DNA of 64,000 bases from IMG/VR virus record IMGVR_UViG_3300021960_000043, positions 1-64,000 of that record; one strand, given 5' to 3'. The position numbers and the translations under genes are program-made. The first letter of the stretch is position 1. Every line of letters starts with the position of its first letter. This stretch comes from a virus. Shown here piece after piece: positions 33,021-43,700 of this stretch. The notes under the pieces are model-generated. The model was not told the origin of the DNA. It did no database searches and worked only from the letters and a program-made list of their open reading frames with translations.

Positions 33021-34589
33021 ATGCCACAAGTGTTTAGTCCGGGTGAGGGAGAAACAAGACCTCTTGACCCCGATGCTATAGTTTACACAACTGCTCAAAA
33101 AGTAGCAGATTTACTTGAGATTGGCCCACAGGAAGCAGTTGCTGTTGCTCATGATAGTGATGCTGATGGTGTATATGTCACAGGAAGTGATTATAGAAAC
33201 TTAGGTTATACTGTAGGTGATACGTTACTCATCTATTCAGATGCAGACCCATTAGGATTAGAACGTACAATCACTTCTATCACTACATCTATTAATGGTG
33301 TTAAACTCAACTTCACTAGTAACATAACTGCTGCTGACTACCAATCTGCTGATAACACATATGTGCAAAATCTAGCCTCGTTCACCAATGGTAGAACAAG
33401 AGGCGTGAAGAGAAGTAAAGTGGAAGATTTAATCAAAAGGTGTCAGGATAGAATAGATAATATTACTCATAATTCGTGGAGGCCAAACTTAGTCTCAGCA
33501 GAATATATTAATTTTGACACTTACAAACCGTATAGGAGAAGATATTACACAGATTATGTTGGTACAACCCCCCTATTATTCAGAAATGTTCAACAAATAC
33601 TCCGTCTAGAATTATGGCAAGGGGATGACTATAGAGAAATAGGCGCATCTGAGGCTCGTATTGCTTTACCTGATAGTGTTAGAGGTTTGAGTGGTTCTAT
33701 AGTTGTATCACCCGGAAATGGAAGTGCTGGTGTTCTTACAATAGGAACAGGCACAGGTCAATGGAGAGCAGATTTTGATAAAATAACATCAGCACAAAAC
33801 TTGGTTGATTTGATAAATAAAGAAGATAGAGTTAACAAAGCGGCTGTTGATTTCAGCCCTGCTTTTACTTTAGAAGGTAGTACCGATAATGTTGGTGTAC
33901 ATAATGAGTTCTACGCTACGGCTAATTCTGATTATGGTGCGGGTAAAGTGAAGATAACTAGTATGCGGTCTACTCAAGCAGGTGAATCTTGCAGCATCGT
34001 ATCAACTAACACTAACTTAGAAATTAGCCAAACACAAAGCCATGTTGCTACTTTTAGTAGCCTTTCTTCAACTACAATTACTGTGAGTGATTCTACCGGA
34101 AGTTTTACCGATGCTGGTGTTGCGGTTGATGTTAATGGAAAGGTATTCAGTTATACAGGTAAAACAGACACCACTTTCACAGGTTGTGTAATTGTGGTTG
34201 GTTCTGCTTTGACTGAAATCACAGGAGTGCTAACTCAACATATTTTACAAGTTGATTTACACGGTGGTAGTGCTAGTGGTGACAGAGGAAGATTGAGAGA
34301 TTGGTGGATAGACAATGAAATGGGTATTATCTACTTTAACAATTCATATCCTTTCTTTGAGTGGAATGCTGTTAAAGTTGCATACATCTATGGTGAAAGA
34401 TATTTAGAAAAGGCAATAGAAGATGTCTGTACAAAAATGGTAGCCATTGATATTTTAATGTCTGATGATAGAAGTGTACTAATCCCTGAAGGTACACAAA
34501 ACATAGACTTAGCATCTAAGGTACAACTCTACAAACAAGATATTGATAAGATATTACCACGTTACATAGAGGTGGTAACTTTTGAGTGA
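33021..34589 (+). CDS. Head-tail connector/adaptor protein with inserted beta domains
   Basis: 522 aa. The core resembles a gp6-type adaptor: KVEDLIKRCQDRIDNITHNS near the middle of the N-terminal half and, at the C-terminus, VKVAYIYGERYLEKAIEDVC followed by a helical end. Large beta-rich inserts separate these parts, including FSSLSSTTITVSDSTGSF and DVNGKVFSYTGKTDTTFTGC, a module common in phage structural proteins. Adaptors are usually far shorter (100-200 aa), so this one is enlarged by inserts. Position before the tail-completion genes fits. Confidence 0.6.
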   Translation: MPQVFSPGEGETRPLDPDAIVYTTAQKVADLLEIGPQEAVAVAHDSDADGVYVTGSDYRNLGYTVGDTLLIYSDADPLGLERTITSITTSINGVKLNFTSNITAADYQSADNTYVQNLASFTNGRTRGVKRSKVEDLIKRCQDRIDNITHNSWRPNLVSAEYINFDTYKPYRRRYYTDYVGTTPLLFRNVQQILRLELWQGDDYREIGASEARIALPDSVRGLSGSIVVSPGNGSAGVLTIGTGTGQWRADFDKITSAQNLVDLINKEDRVNKAAVDFSPAFTLEGSTDNVGVHNEFYATANSDYGAGKVKITSMRSTQAGESCSIVSTNTNLEISQTQSHVATFSSLSSTTITVSDSTGSFTDAGVAVDVNGKVFSYTGKTDTTFTGCVIVVGSALTEITGVLTQHILQVDLHGGSASGDRGRLRDWWIDNEMGIIYFNNSYPFFEWNAVKVAYIYGERYLEKAIEDVCTKMVAIDILMSDDRSVLIPEGTQNIDLASKVQLYKQDIDKILPRYIEVVTFE

Positions 34590-34980
34590 TGCCTTCATAG
34601 AAAGACAATTAGATGATTATATTTGGGTCATAAAAGAATCTTATAAATCAAGTGAAATGCAAGAGTTATTGCAGAACTACATAAAAGGCTCGCCTCCTGA
34701 TTATAGGGAGAAAATTAAAAATCAAGAATTATCAACGTATGGTATGAAAACACAAGATGGTGTTGTCATAAAAGGTAATGGGGAAGAAGCAAAACCCGAA
34801 GATTTGCAAAAAATTGAAGATAATGTTGACAAAAGAATGTTAACAGAATCCCCTGCACTTAGAGAACAGAATCTACAATTAGAAGGCACTTACTTGTTTC
34901 CTGATAAAAAAGAGTTGAAAAAGAAAGCATATGAAGAATTGAAGAAAACTAAAAAACTAGCGAAGGATGGGATTAACTAA
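34582..34980 (+). CDS. Small charged neck-region protein
   Basis: 132 aa, Lys/Glu-rich and helical, with a Lys-rich C-terminal coil (DKKELKKKAYEELKKTKKLA). The TTG at 34582 is accepted as start because GAGGTGG (34569-34575) lies six bases upstream and it overlaps the previous stop; the next gene starts on its own stop (TAATG). Between adaptor and tail terminator, head closure is a possible role, but I cannot recognise a fold. Confidence 0.55.
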   Translation: MSDAFIERQLDDYIWVIKESYKSSEMQELLQNYIKGSPPDYREKIKNQELSTYGMKTQDGVVIKGNGEEAKPEDLQKIEDNVDKRMLTESPALREQNLQLEGTYLFPDKKELKKKAYEELKKTKKLAKDGIN

Positions 34981-35429
34981 TGGTGGCGACTTATAGTGAA
35001 GCATTAGATGTCATCATAGACCTTTTTTCAAGTAATTGGAATAGAGGAAATACTGATAATATCAAACCGATAGTTGTTGATATTGCTAGTACAGACCCTG
35101 AAAGGGGTAAAAGAATTGATATGAAGAAACATGACTATGTATTATGTTTTGAAACAGCACACAATGAAGAAGTTCCTGAGATATTATATGACTTTGTAAC
35201 CACTAGAATCAACATAACGGTTGATATTAGAACCACAAGAAGTAGAGACAGATTGAAGAAAATGGAGAACGAAATTAGAAGATTAGTTCACTCAAAACGC
35301 AAAGGAGATGGGGTAAATTACGATAGGTTAGTATACAAAACACGAACAGACCTATCCGATAGGAGTAAGCAATTGTTCAGAATGACCTTCCAAATAGAAG
35401 TAATTGTGTTTGCAGAACTAATACCATGA
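34980..35429 (+). CDS. Probable tail terminator/completion protein
   Basis: 149 aa of alternating strands and helices: FVTTRINITVDIRTTRSRDR, a helix (KKMENEIRRLVHSKRK), then DRLVYKTRTDLSDRSKQLF and a final strand (RMTFQIEVIVFAE). That order is the tail-terminator fold, which caps the tail tube and joins it to the head. It directly precedes the tail tube gene, as expected. Coupled by TAATG to the gene before. Confidence 0.6.
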   Translation: MVATYSEALDVIIDLFSSNWNRGNTDNIKPIVVDIASTDPERGKRIDMKKHDYVLCFETAHNEEVPEILYDFVTTRINITVDIRTTRSRDRLKKMENEIRRLVHSKRKGDGVNYDRLVYKTRTDLSDRSKQLFRMTFQIEVIVFAELIP

Positions 35430-35440
35430 GGTGAAAAAAA

Positions 35441-37399
35441 ATGCCATCAACAGTCTATAAGGGTGATTTAACAGAAATATCATTCGGCCACGAAGCCACA
35501 GTAAAACTACCAACTTATTTTGATGAATCGTTTGTCTTTTCAGTACAGGCTGAAGATGCTAGTGCAGACACTACCACAGTCAGGTTAACAGGTTCAGGAA
35601 GCGCCACAGCGCCTATTTATAACGGTCAATTATCATTCCCTATAGGTATGCTTGTAGGTTCAGAATTAACATTTTCTGATTTGGGTACTAGTCAAAACTT
35701 CAATTTAGATGACAACTTTGCTACATCAGGTAGACGTTATACTATTGTTAAGAATGAAATAGGCTCTAATTATACAGACATAACAATTACACCAAAGATG
35801 CTTAGTGGTACATCTGCTGCTACTACAGCCCTTGGAAATGGTACATTACACATTCATGCTTTCAAAACACCCGCTATGGAAGTGGATATGGAATATTCTG
35901 TTAATGCTAATGCATCATCTGAAAGTGTTGCTACAGACCAATTTATGGGTCTTATTAACACAATATCTCTTCCTGAAACAAAAGTGGATTTGAAGCGTTA
36001 TCACGTTATAGGTCTAGGCCGAGATGTGGCTGTTCAAGTGCCGGGTAGATTCACTAATGTTGGTGGTAGTTTTGAAACCACAATGCACAATGCTAGGTGG
36101 TTGTATTATGGTTTAGGAGAAGAAACTGTTTCTTTCACACCTGATGGAAGTGCGCCTACTTTCTCAACAGCATCTGCTACATCTATTGGTGAGACTTTGA
36201 TGACAACATCTACTGATTTAACATCGCCTTTAGGGAAATATGTTTACATTCAAGATGAAACGACTGTGCCTATACATTTGTATAAAGAGGTAGGAACACA
36301 GGAAACTTACGGTGATTCAGGTGTTGGGCCTGAAGATTTAGTTACAGACACTCAAAGTAAAGAAATGAGAAGAATTGTTGCTTACTATGAAAATGACACT
36401 ACTAACACTAACTACATATGGTTAGATGAAGGTCTAAATTATGTACACGCATCAGGTAAAACTGTAAAAATGGTAGATTATTCAGCCGCCGCCGCTGCTA
36501 ACAGTACACCTGTTTTGGACAATTCGACAAAAACAATTACTAATCCTGTTAACAGAATGTTATATTCTAAGAGTACAGTTCCATCTTTTGCTATGGAAGT
36601 TAGCATTAGAAGGTTAGACAATCAAGAAGAAGATGATACAGCAAATGAAGTTGTAGATGGTGGTGCTAGTGATTCTCAACAATTAACTAGAGTTTTCAAA
36701 GGTTGTAAAGTCAAAGAGTTCTCTATGGTGGCCGATACAGATGCTGCTGTGAGATTGAATGTTGGATTCGATGCTGCACTTTGTTACACTGATACAGGTA
36801 GACTTGAGGCTAGTAATAAAGGTGATAGATTTGATGTACATAGAATCTTTGAAGATACTGCTGATACAGTAGCAAAAAGAAGAGAAGCGGGTATTGGAAA
36901 AGGTACACAAAAACCATTCATGTTTTACAACGGTCAAATACAATTAGGTGGTGTAACACTTGGACAAGTTATCTCCTTTGATTTGAAGGGTAAAACAGGG
37001 GTTGAACAATACTACACTATTTCAGGTAACAGAATGGCTGACGCAGCAACAGACCAAGTTCCTTTTGCTGGTGCTAGAAACGCTAGTCTTGCTGTAGAAG
37101 GTAAGACTGAATATGAATTAGATATGGAAATCATAGTGGATAATCCTACTTTATTCCATCAAATGAGAAGAGCAGTTAGAAACTTCGACAATGCTAACAA
37201 GATGGTTAGATTGTCTTTCGTTAAACAAGGTACAGCAGCAGCATCAGGTAGAGAAAGTATGGACATTGTAATAGATGATTATTTCATTACAGAAGCCTCT
37301 TTACCACTTCCTGACGACCAAGCCCCAATAAAATCCACCTTGAAGATTCTACCTAAGTCCATTAGAGTGTTTGCACAAGATACAGTTTTCCATTATTGA
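35441..37399 (+). CDS. Probable major tail tube protein (enlarged)
   Basis: 652 aa, mostly beta strand. The first gene after the terminator and the last large one before the chaperones, which is where tube proteins lie. The N-terminal VYKGDLTEISFGHEATVKL and C-terminal segments (YELDMEIIVDNPTLFHQMRR; SMDIVIDDYFITEASLPLPD) fit tube or tube-like folds. The length is 2-4 times that of usual tubes, so it either carries inserted surface domains or is a tail sheath. With no second tube candidate, tube is favoured. GAGGTGA gives a good ribosome site before the ATG. Confidence 0.55.
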   Translation: MPSTVYKGDLTEISFGHEATVKLPTYFDESFVFSVQAEDASADTTTVRLTGSGSATAPIYNGQLSFPIGMLVGSELTFSDLGTSQNFNLDDNFATSGRRYTIVKNEIGSNYTDITITPKMLSGTSAATTALGNGTLHIHAFKTPAMEVDMEYSVNANASSESVATDQFMGLINTISLPETKVDLKRYHVIGLGRDVAVQVPGRFTNVGGSFETTMHNARWLYYGLGEETVSFTPDGSAPTFSTASATSIGETLMTTSTDLTSPLGKYVYIQDETTVPIHLYKEVGTQETYGDSGVGPEDLVTDTQSKEMRRIVAYYENDTTNTNYIWLDEGLNYVHASGKTVKMVDYSAAAAANSTPVLDNSTKTITNPVNRMLYSKSTVPSFAMEVSIRRLDNQEEDDTANEVVDGGASDSQQLTRVFKGCKVKEFSMVADTDAAVRLNVGFDAALCYTDTGRLEASNKGDRFDVHRIFEDTADTVAKRREAGIGKGTQKPFMFYNGQIQLGGVTLGQVISFDLKGKTGVEQYYTISGNRMADAATDQVPFAGARNASLAVEGKTEYELDMEIIVDNPTLFHQMRRAVRNFDNANKMVRLSFVKQGTAAASGRESMDIVIDDYFITEASLPLPDDQAPIKSTLKILPKSIRVFAQDTVFHY

Positions 37400-37408
37400 G
37401 GTGAATAA

Positions 37409-38074
<666 letters not shown>

Positions 38075-38371
38075 ACAGAAATATGATATTAGTGTAGACC
38101 CTGATAATCCTGACCTAATTATGGAGGTTTGGATAAGGGATATTAATTTCTTTGATGTTCAGAATGCTGCTCAAAGCATGTTCATCATTAAACCAAATGG
38201 TGAAACAGAACTTAACCTAGAAGGGTATTGGACATACGCTTTCACTAATTGGGTGGTTAAAACCAACCCATCTTTAACACCAACAGAAATGACACAACTA
38301 CAAGCACATGTAGCGAATCAAATAGTAGCCCACTTGCCTAAGCCTGATGAAATGGCGGAGATGATGCAAGG

Positions 38372-38378
38372 GGGTTTT
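38372..38378 (+). promoter_or_regulatory. -1 ribosomal frameshift slippery site
   Basis: GGGTTTT, phased G_GGT_TTT in the chaperone frame (codons GGT TTT), is a canonical X_XXY_YYZ heptamer 16 bases before the zero-frame stop. Slipping back one base continues at TAC (38378) into an open frame that reaches 38677 without a stop. A second T run (38407-38412) lies after the zero-frame stop and cannot serve. Confidence 0.75.
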
Positions 38379-38677
38379 ACGAAGGCGAGCAACTGAGGAT
38401 TAAGGGTTTTTTGAAGCATCGGAGAGTAAGAAACTCAGATGATTACAAAACCCAAAGTCAGTTGTTCGCCTACTTCGTATCGAAGCATTATAACATATCA
38501 ATATGGGAGACACTAAACATGCCGTTAGATATTTTTTATCAATCTTTAAATTGGGCTATTGTTATGGAAGAACGGGAACAACAAGAAAGAAGTAAAGAAC
38601 GTCTTGGAAACGAGACATCAAACGAAACCATTACACTTGACTACTCTTTCCTGAACTCGGAGGATGAGGAATGGTAG
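38378..38677 (+). CDS. Tail assembly chaperone extension (T-like, by frameshift)
   Basis: Open -1 frame encoding 99 residues after the slip. The fused product from 38028 would have 216 aa. The extension is helical and charged, with YKTQSQLFAYFVSKHYNISI and a Glu/Arg-rich tail (MEEREQQERSKERLG). The only internal start is a TTG at 38411 without a ribosome site, which supports expression by frameshift as in the lambda G/GT pair. It overlaps the tape measure start by 7 bp. Confidence 0.75.
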   Translation, partial: YEGEQLRIKGFLKHRRVRNSDDYKTQSQLFAYFVSKHYNISIWETLNMPLDIFYQSLNWAIVMEEREQQERSKERLGNETSNETITLDYSFLNSEDEEW

Positions 38678-39570
38678 CACCACTTGTAGCATTAGGTCTA
38701 GCGTTGTCTAGAACTCAAACTGTCACAAAAGCCGCAATTGGTGGTGTTGCTATACTATCTACTGCTGTTTCAGGAATAGGCACAGCATTCAAAAAAGTCT
38801 TTGATATGGGAATTAAGTTTGCTAGTAAAGCGTTTACTTTCATGAAAGATTTTTGGACTGAACACATACGCCCTTTGTTTGAACCTATAATTGGTGTTTT
38901 TGAAACTATATTTTCTACAGTCGGAACTTTGTATGAGGGTTTTGTTAATCTATTGGTAGACCGTTGGGAGGCTTTCAAAAAAATAGTCTCAAGTCTTAAA
39001 GATACACTTGATAGTGCATTTGAGTTAATCACAAACCCATCTTTCGATGCATTAAAAACTCATTTTGGAAATGTACTAGTTTTCTTTGAAACTGTTTGGG
39101 ATGAAACATTTGGTAGGATGTTTGCGTTTATATCTGACATTAATGTGTTTGACGGGATTAAAACCGCATTCACCACTATGTCAAATGGTATATCTTCCAT
39201 ATATGATATGACTCTAGCACCTGTGTTTTCTATGATGCAAAGTGCTGTTGATACTGTGGTAAACGGTCTTACAACAGTTGCTAACAAAATAGCAGATGTT
39301 TTAGGTTCTGTTGCTGGCACTATATTAGATATAGGAGGTAAAGGTGTTGATTTTGTCGCTGGTATAATACCCGGCGGTGGTGGCGGCGGCGGTGGTAGTA
39401 CCGATACTGTTGCAGGTGGTGGTGGTGGACACACATTCAACATCACAGTCAACGCTGGTGGTATTACAGATAGAACGGATAAATTAGCATTGGCTAGAGA
39501 AATAGCATCATTATTACAAACAGAAGTTGCTAAAAATATTGGTGCTACAACAAGTGCGATGAAGTATTGA
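38671..39570 (+). CDS. Short tape measure protein
   Basis: 299 aa. Follows the chaperones directly, which is the normal place. It is helical and hydrophobic-rich, with membrane-like stretches (VALGLALSRTQTVTKAAIGG; TTVANKIADVLGSVAGTILD), a poly-Gly linker near 231-250, and a C-terminal HTFNITVNAGGITDRTDKLA then ALAREIASLLQTEVAKNI, a typical tape-measure end. At about 1.5 angstrom per residue it predicts a tail of only ~45 nm. The protein sets tail length and is ejected into the host. Confidence 0.75.
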   Translation: MVAPLVALGLALSRTQTVTKAAIGGVAILSTAVSGIGTAFKKVFDMGIKFASKAFTFMKDFWTEHIRPLFEPIIGVFETIFSTVGTLYEGFVNLLVDRWEAFKKIVSSLKDTLDSAFELITNPSFDALKTHFGNVLVFFETVWDETFGRMFAFISDINVFDGIKTAFTTMSNGISSIYDMTLAPVFSMMQSAVDTVVNGLTTVANKIADVLGSVAGTILDIGGKGVDFVAGIIPGGGGGGGGSTDTVAGGGGGHTFNITVNAGGITDRTDKLALAREIASLLQTEVAKNIGATTSAMKY

Positions 39571-39579
39571 GGTATTAAG

Positions 39580-40695
39580 ATGGCTGCTAGTGGAACACCT
39601 ATTCGCCTTGTAAGAGAGGATGGCGAACTCATTGAGTTAAATGCCACTAAAATAGTTATGAGTACAGATAGAAGGTTTGGGCCAAAATCAGTACCCTTCT
39701 CAGGAAGCAATAGAGTTTCTCTAGATTTGAACTTGAATAAGGCTGTTATCTTAATTCAAGGTTTTTTCTCAGACGATGAGATAGCAGTTGGTGGAAAAAA
39801 AGCAGTTGCTACTATAGATTTTAATACATCAACTAGGGCTGGTTATTTTCCAAAAAATCCTTTTGCTACAGAAAGCAATATAAGAAAAGTTTTTGCCTCA
39901 GACCAAAATACTAAATTAACTCTCAAAGACTCTAATGGTACAGATAGAGTTTTGAATATGGTGTTGGGTGGTAGTAATGCATATAATAGTGGTACAAAAA
40001 CTGTTACAGTTACTGCTACAGCCACACCTGCTCAAATAGCAACACAGGTAAAATTAGGCTTAGATACTTCTTATTCTAGTTATTTTACAACTAGTATAGT
40101 TAATGGTACTACGGCGGTTGATGGAAATATTCTTAATTCCAAACTTATAATTACTCAAACTAGTGATGGTGCTGGTGGAAATAGTAGTTCTCCTTTTTTC
40201 ACTTTAGATAATAAGTTGATAGGTATGCGTATTCCAACTACAGAAGATTTTGCTGGTGGAAAAACTGCTAGTAGAAAGTCTGCTGGTGATAAAGCACAAG
40301 ATATGTACAGTATAATGAACAATAGTAGTAGAAAAACTTTGAGAGCAGCAGGTCGAAGATTAGGTACTATATTTAACTCAACTAAACATGGAAATCCGTC
40401 TAATTCACTCTTAGGTAGCACAGGAAGCGATTACATTGTTGGTATTCTCATACCTTTTAATTCTATATTAACTGATGGTGATTATACACCTAGAAACTTT
40501 TTCATGCCAACAGGGTTTTTTGACAAAGGTGAAAAAACTTCTAAAAATGCAAAAGCAGCAGGTACTCAGTTTAACGAAGTGGATAATTTCACAGGCATAA
40601 GCGGGGGTATGAAAAGTATGGAAATAATGTACGATGCTGGTGAAGCAATATATACTTTCGATATGCAATTCTTACCTTCGGATGTGATGTTATAA
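39580..40695 (+). CDS. Tail tip/distal tail protein, unknown family
   Basis: 371 aa, beta-rich. Begins IRLVREDGELIELNATKIVM and includes FPFxG-like PFSGSNRVSLDLNLNKAVIL, then an inserted Thr/Ser-rich region and a C-terminal part with GDYTPRNFFMPTGFFDKGEK. It lies between tape measure and giant tail protein, where distal tail proteins are found. The fold is not recognisable by eye. Its 3' end overlaps an open frame that continues the next gene's N-terminus upstream (see findings). Confidence 0.5.
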   Translation: MAASGTPIRLVREDGELIELNATKIVMSTDRRFGPKSVPFSGSNRVSLDLNLNKAVILIQGFFSDDEIAVGGKKAVATIDFNTSTRAGYFPKNPFATESNIRKVFASDQNTKLTLKDSNGTDRVLNMVLGGSNAYNSGTKTVTVTATATPAQIATQVKLGLDTSYSSYFTTSIVNGTTAVDGNILNSKLIITQTSDGAGGNSSSPFFTLDNKLIGMRIPTTEDFAGGKTASRKSAGDKAQDMYSIMNNSSRKTLRAAGRRLGTIFNSTKHGNPSNSLLGSTGSDYIVGILIPFNSILTDGDYTPRNFFMPTGFFDKGEKTSKNAKAAGTQFNEVDNFTGISGGMKSMEIMYDAGEAIYTFDMQFLPSDVML

Positions 40696-40754
40696 CACTC
40701 ATTGGCACTAGTAATCACGCTTTCTTTTTCGATGGAATAAGCGATAGTATTGTT

Positions 40755-43700
40755 GTGCCACAAGGTTACTTTTCTTCTATAGGTAATAAGAACATAGATT
40801 CTGAACACGATATTAGAAGTCTTTTGAATGCAAAAGCAAAAGGTGGAATTGAGTCTGTTACATCAGGTCTTTACAGTAGACACATAGCAATTGAAAGTTG
40901 GTTGATGCCTGATTTTGGTGGTGTAGTTGTTGAGAAAAGAAATCAGTTTTCTCTCAAAGTTGGTGAAGTGCATGAAGCAGCACCTATCGTATTTACAGTT
41001 AGTTTGCTAAATAAAGGTAGAGTAGAAGAACATACTATAGAAACAGGTTATCATGATGGTAGTCGCTATGTTGGTGCTATATATCCTAAAACAGAAAGTA
41101 GTGGTATATTCAACACTCAACCATCTGATTTGAATAGAAATCACAGAGAGTTAATCCACGTTGTTGCAACATTTTATGGTAATAAAATAGAGATATATGT
41201 CAACGGTATTTTGATGGCACACAAAACGCTAAACAATCCTGATTACATTTTGAATGTTAGTGAAGAGAATATTTTCATTGGTGGTAAAGGCGGTGAGTTT
41301 AGAGGTGTAATCGAAAGTTTACATTTGGCTGCAAACTTTAGACCGCAGATGATTAATCCTTCAGTTCCGCTTAAAGGTGAAGATACTTTACTTCTTTACC
41401 GTTTTGAAGAGCCAATAACCGTTTTTGATGATGTTTTCAAACTAACGAGTAGTGCATCTTCAGGTGCTACAACAATAAACATCGGAACAACCGCTGCTGC
41501 TAAACTAGCCACGCTTCTCAAAGGTGTGAGTGTTACAAGCGGCACTATTGACTTCACTCAATCCCCGTTTAGTAGTGGAAATTACAAAGTTATACAAAGC
41601 ACTTCCTCAGGGATTACAAAACACGATGTCGCCCATGTACCTTACAATTTACTTCTAAGACCGGGTGGCTACGACTATACAACGAAGAAACCAAATGGTA
41701 GTCCACCTGAAAGAGTTAGACTAAAAAGCATCAATGTTGATACAGGTGTTTTAACTATAGCGAGTATACATTTAGACTTCAACACAGCCAATAATGGTGC
41801 TAGAGGACTTCTTCACGTTCACACCACAGATAGCAGATTGGTTGTTGTGGGTGCTGATTTACTGATAGATTCGGGTACAGGTAAACCGTATCAACCACCA
41901 CATTATTCTTCTAGAGCAATAGATAGAACAGGTCAAATGGTGATAGATGAAAGCACATACGAACAACATGGGTTTGTGTATTCTTCTAGAATGGCTCTTT
42001 CAACAACAGATACAGACAATCCATATGCAGCAACTTGGCCTACTACTATTTCTACAGACTTTAGCATAGGTCATTCAGGTAGACACATCAATAATCATGT
42101 TGAAGGTCATCATTATCTTAGAAAGTTTCCTAAGGCCAATGAAGAGATATTAGATTCTCAAAGTGACGGTAGTGCTGATTTAATAAGTGCAATTTACGAT
42201 GTGCCTTTAGATGGTATGAAAGAGCAACTGAGCATTAATAGCAAAGTAGACTTATACAAAGAAATAGGTGATTACACTGTTATTGATTTTGTAAACTCAT
42301 CTACTGTCAGTAGTATATACAGCAACTATGAACTTACTAGTAGCCCCGGCTCAGGAGTACAAGAAATAATTGCTATAGGTGGTAGCGGGTTTAATTACAC
42401 ACCTTTCCTTCTCAAATCTCCTGTTATATCTCCAACTGCGACACCAAATGAAAACACTAGGTCGCATCATCTAAGACCTAGTAAAGAAAGCAGAGTAGCG
42501 TTGTTACATGTTCCGGTATTAGCATCTACTTACAATTTAGCACCTTATGTGCAAATACATTACAATGCTATAGATTTGACAGGTGCTTCAATGAATAGTA
42601 GCAATAGTAGTGTACCTTTATTGATGGTTGAAAAAATGATACCTTCAGGCACTACTGTAATTGCTGAAGGTGTTTTTCTTTTTGAGACTATAAAAACAGC
42701 ATTGAACTCAGGTGATTTGACTCTATACGCACCGGGTGGTTGTATATTATTAGACAGCGGAGAAAACGCCAATGCAAGAGATTTACTAGAAGTTCATGCA
42801 CTATCATCAGACAGTAGTGAAGGATATGATGCCGACACACTTCTTGATGAATCCAACACACCACCTAATCTAACTCCTTATGTCGGTGATACTCTTGTTA
42901 ACACACCGCCTTCTATTATTACAGATTCAACAAGTAAAACAACACAACATGATTCTTCATTCCATAGAATGATGTTTGAAACTGTTAAATCTACAAAAAG
43001 TCTAGGAGATTATTCAGATTACAAAACTATGGATGTGGTTGCTACAAACAGTTCCGCAGAACCTGACACCATAGTTACATCATCCTCATCCCCTGTGTTT
43101 GAGTCTTTTGATATTATAGATAACGTAAGTATTGCTGACACACACGCAGACACAATGCTAATTGTGCAACCTTCACAACGCTCTAGGTTTTATCAATTAA
43201 AGAATGTAAAAAGCCAAAGAAACACCCTTGACAACCCAAATATAATTAGTTTGCATTATCTTCTAAGTAGAGGTAGGTTGAGAAGTGTAGATGAAACAAA
43301 AGAAGATGAAGGTGCATCTTATACAACAATACAAGCAATAGGATTACAAAACTCACTTTCGGGCAGAAATGTATCTTTCACAGGTTCAGGTAGTAACGAT
43401 TCACACATTGTCAAAGAAATAGAACCTAACGCGCCTGTTGTTAGTGTAACTTTAGGTGGTGTGGGGCAAGGTGCTGTTGATACTAAACCGACATTCTTAG
43501 AGAGTGAGTTCAGTCGAGAACCATATTCAACAAGAAGAGATTATGTTGTTACAGCAATAAAGTATGATGCAACCAACAAGAGAATATACGTTAACCCGAT
43601 AAACAACAATTCTGCAAATATGAAAAGTTGGGGTACGTTTGGATTCCCAAAAGCAGGTAAGATATATTTTGAAGATGGTTCTCATGCCAAGTATGATTTT

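Noticed and set aside
38405-38412. T-run slippery sequence ggttttttg
   Set aside because: It lies after the zero-frame stop at 38394-38396, so the chaperone ribosome never reaches it; the G_GGT_TTT site at 38372 is upstream of the stop.
39060-39710. 216-codon minus-strand frame opposite the tape measure gene
   Set aside because: Antisense shadow of a Gly/Val/Ala-rich gene; Pro-rich translation and no initiation signals.
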